Source: Ruminococcaceae bacterium KH2T8 (GTDB lineage Bacteria; Bacillota; Clostridia; Saccharofermentanales; Saccharofermentanaceae). Taken from it: a DNA stretch of 64,000 bases. The stretch's first letter is position 1. Each line of letters starts with the position of its first letter. Location: positions 214,201-278,200 of the forward strand of contig FOIY01000003.1 of assembly GCA_900111435.1 (NCBI GenBank), written 5' to 3'. The translations under genes and the position numbers were made by a program. Below, in pieces: positions 9,174 to 18,417 of this stretch. Below the pieces are notes generated by a model that worked only from the letters and a program-made list of their open reading frames with translations, was not told the origin of the DNA and did no database searches.

Positions 9174-10022
9174 TTAAGTTCTCAATGCCTTTTTCCCGGT
9201 TACCGTTTCTCCCCAGTCGGATGCCCACTTCTCGCAGAATAACGATGTATAGGAGATACCCTTATCGCTGCGCATCTTCTTAAATGCGGGGATCAGACCC
9301 CATGCAAGTGACGGGATACCTACTACGATCAGATATAAAGGACCGAAGAGCAGAGCCTGGAAAGTATGTCCGTACTCATGGACCGCCATCTCTTCATTCA
9401 GCTTTCGCTCGGCGGCCGCGGCTTCGCTAGTATCATCTTCCCTCGGATCCTCCGGAGTAAAGATAAAAAGCCCCAGAGACAAGCCCATCTTAAGAGGCCA
9501 CTTGGTCCTTATGACTTCACCGTAGTAAGAGTGCGGGCACCTTATGTACCAAAGATATAAGATCAGTCCGCCGACCGTCTGGGTATAGCCCCATGTGCAG
9601 TGAAGAAATACGGCGATCGGATACCACCACTTGCGCCCGTCTGTTGAGCGGCGGCTTTCGAGAGCCAAGAAGATGCCGATCAGATAAAGACCGACTAAGT
9701 ACGCCAGGATATCACGAAGGTCAAACGAACCTCCGATGAGTATCCCGAGAAGCGAACCCTTGTCGATGCCGAGGATCCCCGTGATATCAATAAGCTGCAG
9801 GAATTCGGCTACCCTGCCAAGGCAATAGCAAAGAAGCGGCAGAACGTAGACCGAGAAGATATTGTCCTTGGAAAAGATGATCCTCAAAAGAAAGTAGATG
9901 GTCGGGATCACCAGCACGTCGCCGATATAGCTTCTTACAAATCCCGTAGCAAATCTGCCTATCAGGATCTCCGCGATCAGCAATATCGCGAATACGATCG
10001 AATATCCTATTCTTTTTCGCAA
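9174..10022 (-). CDS. DUF2809-like membrane protein fused to a HEYGH membrane domain
   Basis: The product (282 residues from TTG at 10022, AGGAGA 9 nt upstream) is hydrophobic. Residues 1-120 contain four or so membrane segments and the pattern GRFATGFVRSYIGDVLVIPTIYFLLR, typical of the DUF2809 family. After a Lys/Arg-rich loop comes a second half with VHEYGHTFQALLFGP (about 215), a zinc-protease-like HExxH-type motif (here HEYGH) at the start of a membrane segment, as in families annotated as 'HEYGH' or DUF4157-like peptidases. Whether it is catalytic is unclear. The toxin-antitoxin promoter begins just beyond its stop codon, so the two units are separate. Confidence 0.6.
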   Translation of the reverse strand: MRKRIGYSIVFAILLIAEILIGRFATGFVRSYIGDVLVIPTIYFLLRIIFSKDNIFSVYVLPLLCYCLGRVAEFLQLIDITGILGIDKGSLLGILIGGSFDLRDILAYLVGLYLIGIFLALESRRSTDGRKWWYPIAVFLHCTWGYTQTVGGLILYLWYIRCPHSYYGEVIRTKWPLKMGLSLGLFIFTPEDPREDDTSEAAAAERKLNEEMAVHEYGHTFQALLFGPLYLIVVGIPSLAWGLIPAFKKMRSDKGISYTSLFCEKWASDWGETVTGKKALRT

Positions 10023-10058
10023 GAGGACGTCTCCTAACCTTTTTGCATTAATGATACA

Positions 10059-12500
10059 TTATCCGCGCTCATTAACAAAGGTAGCGACTCGATTATTAAT
10101 TATCTCCAGTACTTCTTCGAGAGTCTTCTGACCTGCGAAATATGCCTGTATCTCTTCTCTTACTATGAGCATTACGGCAGAGTCCGTATGCGGCATATGG
10201 TCGCACGACATTATGAGTGCTTCGTAATCTGCGATGTCCTGCTCATCGAGCATAACGGTCGACATTCCGTTGACTGCGAGCTCAGCCGATGAATACTCAT
10301 CGAGCATCACCGACATGCTGCGGTTAAACGCTTCCTGTGACTCCTGTGCCGCTGATTCGAATGCATCGATGTTGACGGGCGTCCTGTCCGATACGGCATA
10401 GAGCATCTGTATATCATCGCTTAAAAGTACGTTAATGAACTGTCTGCATCCGTCGATATTTTCAGACTTCGCTGAGATCGCGACAGAATCGTTGACCACC
10501 AGCGCGGGACCTCTGCTGTCACATGAAGGAAGTCCCAGGATGACCGGATCCTGATTGCTGTATCTGTAGTCGCGAAGATACTGCTCGTAGGAAGTGATCT
10601 CGGTATAGTAAGCAGGATGAGACTCGAACTCGGCAGTCGTGTCGGCTTCCCACTGCGCGATCGGATCACTGTACTCTATTACGACAGGATCATTAATGTT
10701 GTCGTTGATAAATTCCGCGAGCTCCCTGAACTCATCGTTATCGAAAGAGATCTCTCCGCCCTGAGAGAAAATGTCACTCATATCATCGACACACATGCAG
10801 ATAACATCAAGGCGTGACTTATCTATCGGATCATCGCCGTTACATACTCCGTTAACGAACGTCAGATATTCGTCGTATGTCATTCCGACATTTCCTGACG
10901 TGACATTACTTCTCTCTGTACTTATGCCTGCCACGCCGCAAGTCAGCGGCATCTGGTAAAGCACACCGTCGATCTTGCAAGCATCGAATACATTGGTGAA
11001 ATAGTTACCGGTCGGAACAGCCGAAGAAAGATCGACCAGAAGGTCAGGAGAATCGAGCTGTATAAAGCTCATAGCGTTCATGATGATGTCGGGGCCGTCC
11101 CCTGCCATCATGTCTATGCGAAGTCTGTTCTCCACATCTGACATTGCCGCGAGATATTCATCCGGATCAGTTACCGAACCGTCGATGATATAACGCTCAT
11201 CAAGGATCGCATAGCAGGAGTTGTCGCCTTCGTTATATACGCAGCAAGCCTCGGCTGATGCATAGTTGAATTCGCCCGGTACAGCTACCCTGATAACGTC
11301 CTTTCCTGCATGGGGATTAGTATCCGCTTTCGTGAGGTCAAAGATCTCGGATCTTACGTGATAGCCTCCGATCTCCTGCTCGGATATTCGGACATCGCCC
11401 GCAAAGAGGATATGGTCCTCGCTGTAGTCTATGAGCTCAAGTTCCGATGCGTCGAATCTGTTGATATTACAGTAGTCGAATCTGAATACATAATCAGCAG
11501 TCTTTGAATCAAGATCAATAAGCTTTATTCCGTACCTGTCACAGACAAGATTACCCGCACCTTCGATATAAGTCATGTTATCGAGCTCCTTAGGCTCGCC
11601 TATCCACGACAGGTCCTCGGTATAATCAGTAATGCTCATCGAATCGAGGTTAAGGACATAACTACCGGGCTCATCGGAAAAGAAATCATCGACGATAAAG
11701 AGGATCTCATCGTCGGACAATCTGACCGCTGATCCTACGCGGGTATACGAGCTGACTCCCGAGCTTTGAAGAAGACTTACCGAGCCTAAGTCCGTGCCGT
11801 TCTTCGTAACGCAGAATTCTATATCGCTTCCTTCATAGAGTGTCGCGCCCAGAAGAGATCGGGCTTCGATAACGGTATCACCGAAGGAGAAGAAATCGGA
11901 ACTGTTAGCGGAGAATCCCGGATCACATTCGATGACGCCGTGATCCTCTACCTCACCCGTAGCCATATCGTAAGTTATCTCGACAGGCGCATACGTATAG
12001 TTCGTAAGTTCCGACGGCATCGGTTCGACCTGCATTATCAGCTTATCTCCCGCGATACTCATAGTGTTGTAGAAATAGTAAAGGTCATTCACCCCGTAAA
12101 CCTCTAGAGCATCGTCGAAAGTCTCCGAGATATCTATCGAATCGACAAGTTCTCCCGACCTGCTGTAGATATCCAGATGATCACTCCTGTAGTCACTGAG
12201 ATCAGCCGTCAAGGGGTCGATATCGGAAGGCACCCCGCATGTCTGCTGCACCCTGAATGCGACATTATCGCCGACCGCACCTATTAACTCCGTATCAAGT
12301 TCTTCAAAGGCGGGATCGGCATAGTTATCTGATACGATCGTCTTTTGAAGATCGTACCACGGGGTATTGCCCTTGATCTTGGAAAGCTCTTCATCGACCG
12401 ACTGCTTCTTGAACGGTCCGCATCCGCTCAAAGTAACGGATGATAATACTACCGCGGCTGAAAGAACACACGACAACGATCTTTTCGAAAAAGCTCCCAT
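10059..12500 (-). CDS. Large solute-binding-like lipoprotein with N-terminal propeller-like region
   Basis: The start at 12500 is supported by GGAGGG 7 nt upstream. The 813-residue product has a lipoprotein signal peptide (LSSVTLSGC, Cys about 27). Residues about 40-380 are rich in short beta-strand repeats (NLDSMSITDYTEDLSWIG, YSEDHILFAGD) suggestive of a propeller. From about 410 on it resembles ABC-type extracellular sugar-binding proteins: RVAVPGEFN, GDGPDIIMNAMSFIQL, DGVLYQMPLTCGV, a PSCDSRGPALVVNDSVAISAKS block and a C-terminal EIQAYFAGQKTLEEVLEIINNR. No permease or ATPase genes are adjacent, so it may be an orphan binding or signalling lipoprotein. A paralogue lies at 51640-54060. Confidence 0.75.
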   Translation of the reverse strand: MGAFSKRSLSCVLSAAVVLSSVTLSGCGPFKKQSVDEELSKIKGNTPWYDLQKTIVSDNYADPAFEELDTELIGAVGDNVAFRVQQTCGVPSDIDPLTADLSDYRSDHLDIYSRSGELVDSIDISETFDDALEVYGVNDLYYFYNTMSIAGDKLIMQVEPMPSELTNYTYAPVEITYDMATGEVEDHGVIECDPGFSANSSDFFSFGDTVIEARSLLGATLYEGSDIEFCVTKNGTDLGSVSLLQSSGVSSYTRVGSAVRLSDDEILFIVDDFFSDEPGSYVLNLDSMSITDYTEDLSWIGEPKELDNMTYIEGAGNLVCDRYGIKLIDLDSKTADYVFRFDYCNINRFDASELELIDYSEDHILFAGDVRISEQEIGGYHVRSEIFDLTKADTNPHAGKDVIRVAVPGEFNYASAEACCVYNEGDNSCYAILDERYIIDGSVTDPDEYLAAMSDVENRLRIDMMAGDGPDIIMNAMSFIQLDSPDLLVDLSSAVPTGNYFTNVFDACKIDGVLYQMPLTCGVAGISTERSNVTSGNVGMTYDEYLTFVNGVCNGDDPIDKSRLDVICMCVDDMSDIFSQGGEISFDNDEFRELAEFINDNINDPVVIEYSDPIAQWEADTTAEFESHPAYYTEITSYEQYLRDYRYSNQDPVILGLPSCDSRGPALVVNDSVAISAKSENIDGCRQFINVLLSDDIQMLYAVSDRTPVNIDAFESAAQESQEAFNRSMSVMLDEYSSAELAVNGMSTVMLDEQDIADYEALIMSCDHMPHTDSAVMLIVREEIQAYFAGQKTLEEVLEIINNRVATFVNERG

Positions 12501-12600
12501 ATAAAAACCCTCCATCCCGATCATTCACCCTGATGATAACACTGTCGGAGACGGAGAACTTTAACTGTTCCTTAATTATGAGCGCTGAAAGGCATATTTT

Positions 12601-14304
12601 TCAGTTTTTCTTCACCCACGAGACATCATAGAAACCCTTATCGAGGCGCTCTTCGAATTCATTTACCGGAAGAGGCTTATCGAAGTAGTAGCCCTGAGCG
12701 ATATCGCACTTATTGATCTTCAGAAGACCAAGTTGCTTTTCGGTCTCTACGCCCTCGGCGATACACTTAAGACCGATATCCTGAGCCATGTTCACAACAT
12801 GCCTGAACATCTTGCTCGTGATACCGTCATCGGTTTCCTCATCGGTCGGGACAAAGCACTTATCGATCTTAAGCACATCCCATGGGAGCTCACGGATCAG
12901 ATTAAGAGACGAATAACCCATTCCGAAATCGTCCACGGAAACATGAACTCCCGCTTCCTGAAGTCCTATTACGACCCTTCTTAAATCTCTGAACTCAACA
13001 TCGGTCGTAGTCTCTGTAAGCTCGACCTCGATATATTCATGAGGCACGCGGTTCCTGTCAATGATCTCCAGGATATGCTTAATAAGGTCAACGTCGACCA
13101 GATGCTTTCGCGAAAGATTGACGGAGACTCTGACTGCATTTCTTCCTTCGTCGAGCCATCTTCTTATGTCGCGGCATACGATATCGAGCATATGGAAATC
13201 AAGGATACAGATATCGGTATTCTGCTCAAGGATCGGTATGAACTCCATAGGCGGCACGATCTTGCCCTGCTGTATCCATCTGCAGAGCGCCTCGGCTCCC
13301 ACGATCTTACCCGTCTCAACATCGACCTTCGGCTGATAGAAAGCCTTGAACTCATCGTTATCGAGAGCTCCCGGGAACAGACGTCTGACCCACATATCCC
13401 TGTCCTTCATCTGAAGGAGCGACTCATCGTAATAGACGATCTTATCCTTACTGTGGACCCTTGCTACACGAGCAGCCGTAAAGATACTGTCGATGACCTG
13501 CCCGGGTCTTACGAGTTCAAACCCGTACGGTATGCTGAATATTCCGGCGCTTGCGGATACCATGACTCTCTTGACCTTATATTTGTCGTAAGGAACAGGT
13601 ACGCCTCTTAATATATTTACTATCTTCTCGGTATCCTCCGAACCGCATACCAGTACGAAATTATCTCCGCCCATGCGACACAGGATACCGTCTTCGCCGA
13701 TCAGTTCCCTGATCATATCCGTGTAGTTTGTTATAACTATATCTCCGTTCTCGCGGCCGATATCACGATTGATGACCGAGAAATGCAGAAGGTTAAAACA
13801 CATGGCCGTCTTACCTTCGAGCTTGTTGTCATGTTGGAGCAGCTGCAGGTGTCTCGTGAACGATCTCATATTGGGAAATCCGCTGTCATCGTAGAATCCG
13901 AGTCTTTCGACTGCCTTGATCAGTCTGTTACGCGCGACAAAAGACAGCATTGATCTTAAGACGATATCGACTCTCCGGTATTCCTCTTCATCGAGCGGCT
14001 TTGCGTCGGCAGACATATAGACCTTGCCGATTATGACATTCATCGATTCGGATACTACTCTTCTTTCTAACACGAGAACATCGCCGTGACCGTCATCATA
14101 GTCACACATTATCTCTCCGTCACGCGCTTTCTCATGCGCGGGAGATGAATAAAGCTCCGTAATACCTTTGGACAAACGGAAGAGTCTGCATATATCGCTG
14201 AGCAGGCGAATGTACTTATCCCTGTCAAAACCGGCAGGATCATTCGTTGCATCTATGAGCTGTTCGAAAAGCTCGTAATAAGCTAAAGTCTGCTCTTGGG
14301 TCAT
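12601..14304 (-). CDS. GGDEF-EAL c-di-GMP phosphodiesterase (degenerate GGDEF)
   Basis: The 567-residue product starts at ATG 14304 after GGAGGG. There is no membrane segment. The GGDEF domain (about 140-300) carries GGDNF (about 211) instead of GGDEF, so cyclase activity is probably lost although GTP binding could remain. The EAL domain (about 320-560) keeps the catalytic set: EALCRW (about 338), VNLSRKHL, EVELTETT, VDDFGMGYSS (about 458), LKIDKCF, AEGVETEKQL and AQGYYFDKPLP. It should therefore hydrolyse c-di-GMP to pGpG, with the GGDNF domain perhaps regulatory. A divergent gene 230 bp away encodes an intact GGDEF protein, giving a synthesis/breakdown pair. Confidence 0.9.
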   Translation of the reverse strand: MTQEQTLAYYELFEQLIDATNDPAGFDRDKYIRLLSDICRLFRLSKGITELYSSPAHEKARDGEIMCDYDDGHGDVLVLERRVVSESMNVIIGKVYMSADAKPLDEEEYRRVDIVLRSMLSFVARNRLIKAVERLGFYDDSGFPNMRSFTRHLQLLQHDNKLEGKTAMCFNLLHFSVINRDIGRENGDIVITNYTDMIRELIGEDGILCRMGGDNFVLVCGSEDTEKIVNILRGVPVPYDKYKVKRVMVSASAGIFSIPYGFELVRPGQVIDSIFTAARVARVHSKDKIVYYDESLLQMKDRDMWVRRLFPGALDNDEFKAFYQPKVDVETGKIVGAEALCRWIQQGKIVPPMEFIPILEQNTDICILDFHMLDIVCRDIRRWLDEGRNAVRVSVNLSRKHLVDVDLIKHILEIIDRNRVPHEYIEVELTETTTDVEFRDLRRVVIGLQEAGVHVSVDDFGMGYSSLNLIRELPWDVLKIDKCFVPTDEETDDGITSKMFRHVVNMAQDIGLKCIAEGVETEKQLGLLKINKCDIAQGYYFDKPLPVNEFEERLDKGFYDVSWVKKN

Positions 14305-14486
14305 AGGCCCTCCGTAATGTGATCAGACGGAACCTCAAATTAACTTACGTTAACATCTTAACACAGGAAAATACGTTTTTCTTGCCATAAGACCCCAAAA
14401 ACAGCCGATTTCAGTGCTTGTTTTCACAATATTCACAGAGTTATTTACAAACTGTTTTCCTCTCATGTGGCGATGAAAAAATCAGG

Positions 14487-14495
14487 TGCTATAAT
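14487..14495 (+). promoter_or_regulatory. Extended -10 promoter of the GGDEF gene
   Basis: TGCTATAAT (TGn plus a perfect -10) predicts transcription from about 14502, 36 nt ahead of the ATG at 14538. No good -35 is seen. This argues against any protein start upstream of 14490. The rest of the 233-bp divergent spacer (14305-14537) holds nothing else I recognise. Confidence 0.6.
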
Positions 14496-14537
14496 TTAGA
14501 TGTAAAAGAATTTTATTTATTTCACGAAGGGAAACCT

Positions 14538-15950
14538 ATGGAATACAGCGATTTTATTCATCAGATAAAGCCGGTCGCCTGTATAGTATCGATCGAACTT
14601 CTCCCTGATAAAAGCTACGGAGAGATAAAGATCGTCGATGCCAACGAGCGTTATCGTGCTACGGTACTCGAAGATACTTCCAAGTTCGTGAAGAATGTTC
14701 CTTATACGAATTACATTAGACGCGATCATAATTTTGAAGGCATGTGTTTCCAGTGCGCGGATACGGGCAAGTCGCTTCACGCATATGTTGATGCATCTTT
14801 CTTTAACTCCTGGATGGAGATCTATATGATCCCGCTTATATCACCTATCGAAGGCCAGGCGAGGGTATTGTTCTCGTACGATATGACACCCAAGGCCGAC
14901 GCGGAAAAGCTTGGAGATGTTCTTCCCGAGACCGCTTCGTTCGTACTCAAGGCCTGCATCAAGCTCCGTGAATCGGATGATTTCCTGAAGGCAGTTAATG
15001 ACATAACCGAAGACATACGAGTTTACTGCGGTTCAAAGCACTGCACTATCCTGCTTACTGATTTCGCGAACAAGAAGTGCTCGGTATTCGCCGACGCCTA
15101 TGTTCAGGACGGCACCGAACCTCCTATGGAGAACTTCATGGACGAGCACTTCTTCGACCTCGTAGAGACATGGCCGAGGCTCATCGACGGAAGCAACTGC
15201 TTTATCATCAATAACGAGTACGAGTGGGAGCACGCCAGGTCTATCTCTCCTGAGTGGGCAGAGAACCTGAAGATCTCAAACGTACATAATATCGTCATCT
15301 ATCCTCTCATCAGTAACGGTGAGACCATCGCTTATATCTGGGCTGTTGATTTCGATCGCGAGAAGACATCCCAGATCAAGGAGATCATGGAACTTACGAC
15401 ATTTATCCTTACGGCCGAGATCTCCAATCACCTCATGGTAAAGAAGATGAAGGTCATGAGTTCGACTGATCTTCTTACGGGCGTTCTTAACCGTAATGCC
15501 ATGAACAACAGGATCAGCGATAATGATTCGGGTGCGGAAGTGATCTCGATGCCGTTCGGCGTATTCTTCGTAGACGTTAACGGTCTTAAGACGGTAAACG
15601 ATACCAAGGGACATATCGCCGGCGACGAACTTCTTAAGGAAGTATCTCATATCCTCTGCGATATCTTCCCCGACCAGGAGATATATCGTGTGGGCGGAGA
15701 CGAATTCCTCGTCATGACTATCGGCGTATCCAAAGAGCAGTTCGATGCATACGAAGAAGAGCTCAAGTCAAAGGCCGAAAGACCCGGCCACGCCAACTAT
15801 GCATACGGTTCCTATTTCTGCGGCGACAGCAAGGATATACGAAAGGCCATGCAGATCGCAGACGGCAAGATGTATGAAAATAAGGAGGATTACTACAAGC
15901 GTCACCCCGAGTTCGAGTGGGACAGGCGCATGAGCCGCAAGGGTCAGTGA
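14538..15950 (+). CDS. Diguanylate cyclase with N-terminal sensor and GAF-like region
   Basis: ATG 14538 follows GAAGGG by 6 nt and lies downstream of the promoter; an in-frame TTG at 14418 is upstream of the promoter and is rejected. The 470-residue soluble product has a poorly conserved sensor region (about 1-130), a GAF-like domain (about 135-300, with VHNIVIYPLISNGETIAYIWAVDF) and a C-terminal GGDEF domain (STDLLTGVLNRNAM to the end) with intact VGGDEF at about 385. No RxxD inhibitory site is visible ahead of it. It should make c-di-GMP in response to an unknown cytoplasmic signal, opposite to the neighbouring EAL protein. Confidence 0.9.
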   Translation: MEYSDFIHQIKPVACIVSIELLPDKSYGEIKIVDANERYRATVLEDTSKFVKNVPYTNYIRRDHNFEGMCFQCADTGKSLHAYVDASFFNSWMEIYMIPLISPIEGQARVLFSYDMTPKADAEKLGDVLPETASFVLKACIKLRESDDFLKAVNDITEDIRVYCGSKHCTILLTDFANKKCSVFADAYVQDGTEPPMENFMDEHFFDLVETWPRLIDGSNCFIINNEYEWEHARSISPEWAENLKISNVHNIVIYPLISNGETIAYIWAVDFDREKTSQIKEIMELTTFILTAEISNHLMVKKMKVMSSTDLLTGVLNRNAMNNRISDNDSGAEVISMPFGVFFVDVNGLKTVNDTKGHIAGDELLKEVSHILCDIFPDQEIYRVGGDEFLVMTIGVSKEQFDAYEEELKSKAERPGHANYAYGSYFCGDSKDIRKAMQIADGKMYENKEDYYKRHPEFEWDRRMSRKGQ

Positions 15951-15972
15951 TCCGACTTCTTTATAGTCTTTA

Positions 15973-16935
15973 TCAGTAGTCGATGCTGTCGCCCTGCTTT
16001 GACTTTCGAGCCTGTTTAAAGAGCTCCTTGTCCTTCTTGGTTATCGTGATCTCGGAATTGGCATCCGCCGTACATACACTGAGCTTAACGAATCCCTTAT
16101 TGATCTCTGGGTGCCTCAGCACTCTGCACGATGCGCGTCCCTTATCTTCCTTGGTGAAAGCGATATAGCTGTACTTCTCATCCTCATAAGGGACATCCGC
16201 GTCCTTAAGGAGCTTATGAAGCCTGCTCCTTTGGACCCTGCAGGTGAAGTGGCACCAGTCGTTCTGACCGATACGGCACGCGCTTTCGTGAGGACAGGGT
16301 GCGATTATGTGACCGCCCATATCAAGGATCTGATCTCTTATCCCGGATATAACGGAATATCCCGCGGGGGTACCGGGCTCGATTATCACCATAGCCTTCC
16401 CTGCCGCATCCCACATCTTCTTGACAGCCTGTTCACGGGCAGCTTCGGGGAGCTCATTTATAACATAGGAAGAGATCACGAGGTCGGCAGCCGGGATCTC
16501 ATCACCGGATGTGAGGTCGAACTTCTTCCAGGTGACCTTATCGCTCAGAGCCTGATCGTGATCCATAAGAGCCTTACCGACTTCGATCATCCGCTCTTCA
16601 TATTCAAGGCAGTTAACGGCCGACAGCGCGAGCATCTCATTACATGCCCAGGTAGCCGCACCAGATCCTGCTCCGATATCGGTCACCGTATCTATATCGT
16701 CATTTAAGTATTCCGTTACGTAGCCCAGCACATCGCATACGGAACCGTATGTCGCGGGCATCCTCACGACGGAATAGACCTTGATCTCATCTTCGGATGT
16801 CAGGTGATTGCTGCCCTTTCCGGCATCGTCCCTGTACTTCTCGCTGATGCGAGAGGAGACCTTGCGAAGGACCTTCATGTCGGATCCTTCAATGAGAGCT
16901 TCCGTAGCATCTTTAAGTGAGACCGGCATATCCAT
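15973..16935 (-). CDS. Rsm22-like SAM-dependent methyltransferase with Cys cluster
   Basis: The 320-residue product starts at ATG 16935, 3 nt after the amidase stop. The SAM-binding motif is TDIGAGSGAATWA (about 86-98), followed by DLVISSYVINELP. A later stretch (about 212-235) contains CPHESACRIGQNDWCHFTCR, a four-Cys set like the metal/Fe-S site of the Rsm22 (METTL17) family, whose members are linked to ribosomal small-subunit maturation. The C-terminus is basic (KQARKSKQG), fitting RNA contact. It is last in a three-gene leftward operon with an amidase and a YhhQ-type transporter. The exact target in bacteria is not established. Confidence 0.85.
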   Translation of the reverse strand: MDMPVSLKDATEALIEGSDMKVLRKVSSRISEKYRDDAGKGSNHLTSEDEIKVYSVVRMPATYGSVCDVLGYVTEYLNDDIDTVTDIGAGSGAATWACNEMLALSAVNCLEYEERMIEVGKALMDHDQALSDKVTWKKFDLTSGDEIPAADLVISSYVINELPEAAREQAVKKMWDAAGKAMVIIEPGTPAGYSVISGIRDQILDMGGHIIAPCPHESACRIGQNDWCHFTCRVQRSRLHKLLKDADVPYEDEKYSYIAFTKEDKGRASCRVLRHPEINKGFVKLSVCTADANSEITITKKDKELFKQARKSKQGDSIDY

Positions 16936-16938
16936 GAC

Positions 16939-18405
16939 TTATACCTCGCGTGAGAAAGGGATATCGTAATTCCAGGGACAAAGTTGCTCATATGTGTAGG
17001 CAGCGGCAAAGACGTCCTCATCGCGGAACTTCTTTCCTATGATCTGAAGACCGACGGGAAGTCCCGCAGATGTAAGCCCGGCCGGAACGGAACAAGCGGG
17101 ATTACCCGTATAGTTCTCGAAGAAAGTCTCGCAGAATCCGATGAGAGGCTCACACTTAACGCCCTCAACTTCAGTCGGTCCCTTTGTATCAAAATCATCG
17201 GTATTGAGTACAGGCGGACAGATCGTAACGGGCGACAGGATATAATCGAACTTCTCGAATACGTCCTCCTGCGCATCAAGGATCTCGGTCCTCATCTCGT
17301 TAAAGAGCCTGTAATCCATGACCGTCGAATTGCGCGCTATATCATTCCATTCGATGAACTCCTTAGGAAGCTCATCCGCGTGATCACCAATAAGGTCAAA
17401 GCCGTTACGTTTCCAAAGTTCGATATCGATCGATGTATCTATGCTGATGCTCTGAAGCCACATCTTCGCATATTCGTCAGCCGTATGCCTGAACTTAAAG
17501 TGAACGGGCACGACCTCCGCACCTGCCTCATCGAAAGCATACGCCGCGCGTCTTACGATCTCCTCCACTTCCCTGTCGACCTTGAACAAGTCGAAGTCGG
17601 GAGTATAAGCGATCCTGCGGCCCTTCAGGGGCTTCTTCATGAGCTCCGTGAACTGTCTGAAACCGTGGTTCAGGCTCAAGGGGTCCCTCGGATCGTACTT
17701 AGCCATCAGCTCCGTTATCGCAGCACTATCCTCAACAGTCCTCGTTATGGCGCCGTTACAGCAGTAGGGATGTGTCGCAGTCCATGCATCGGGACGGCAT
17801 ACACTCGGTACCGTTCCGACCGAAGCCTTAAATCCTACACAGCCGCACCATGATGCGGGTATCCTTATGGATCCGCCTCCGTCACCGCCCTCTGCAAAGG
17901 GGAGCATTCCGTCAGCAACTGCCGCCGCTGATCCGCCTGACGATCCGCCGGAATTATATCTGATATCAAAAGGATTGGACGTAGGTCCGTACATCTTATT
18001 GTCGCATGTTCCTCTGAACCCGAACGCGGGGGCATTTGTCTTACCGATAGCAATGGCACCGGCAGAAGCTACGGAAGAATAGAATGCCGAATCCTCGGGG
18101 TCGATGGCGATAAGTGACTTAACGCCGCCGTGGGAATTAGGCCAGCCTTTCTTTGAAGGAAGGAAATCCTTGAGCGCAGTAGGAACACCCGCGAAGCGAC
18201 CGACCTCTTCGCCTGCCATGAGGCGGCTTTCGAGCTTTCGAGCTTCCTCCATCGCTTCATCGATCTTAAGATATGTGAAAGCATGAAGAGAAGGATCTCT
18301 TTGTGAGATCCTCCCCGCAAAATAGTCTATGACTTCAGTAGGAGAGATCTCCTTACTGTTAACGAGTCTGCCGAGTGCGACTCCCGAAAGCATTTCGAGC
18401 TTCAT
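16939..18405 (-). CDS. Amidase-signature hydrolase (GatA-like)
   Basis: The 488-residue product begins at ATG 18405, 5 nt after GGAGG. It has the full amidase signature: the catalytic Lys in TALKDFLPS (about 77), then SGGSSGGSAAAVADG with the cis-Ser (about 152-160), and GGDGGGSIRIPASWCGCVGFK carrying the nucleophilic Ser (about 177). Length and motifs match stand-alone amidases; no gatB or gatC is next to it, so a role in tRNA-dependent transamidation is unlikely. The substrate cannot be read from sequence. It is co-transcribed with the upstream YhhQ-like transporter and the downstream Rsm22-like gene. Confidence 0.88.
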   Translation of the reverse strand: MKLEMLSGVALGRLVNSKEISPTEVIDYFAGRISQRDPSLHAFTYLKIDEAMEEARKLESRLMAGEEVGRFAGVPTALKDFLPSKKGWPNSHGGVKSLIAIDPEDSAFYSSVASAGAIAIGKTNAPAFGFRGTCDNKMYGPTSNPFDIRYNSGGSSGGSAAAVADGMLPFAEGGDGGGSIRIPASWCGCVGFKASVGTVPSVCRPDAWTATHPYCCNGAITRTVEDSAAITELMAKYDPRDPLSLNHGFRQFTELMKKPLKGRRIAYTPDFDLFKVDREVEEIVRRAAYAFDEAGAEVVPVHFKFRHTADEYAKMWLQSISIDTSIDIELWKRNGFDLIGDHADELPKEFIEWNDIARNSTVMDYRLFNEMRTEILDAQEDVFEKFDYILSPVTICPPVLNTDDFDTKGPTEVEGVKCEPLIGFCETFFENYTGNPACSVPAGLTSAGLPVGLQIIGKKFRDEDVFAAAYTYEQLCPWNYDIPFSREV

Positions 18406-18417
18406 ATCAACCTCCGG

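Noticed and set aside
14418-14537. Upstream TTG start at 14418 for the GGDEF protein
   Set aside because: It lies before the extended -10 promoter at 14487-14495; the ATG at 14538 has a ribosome site.
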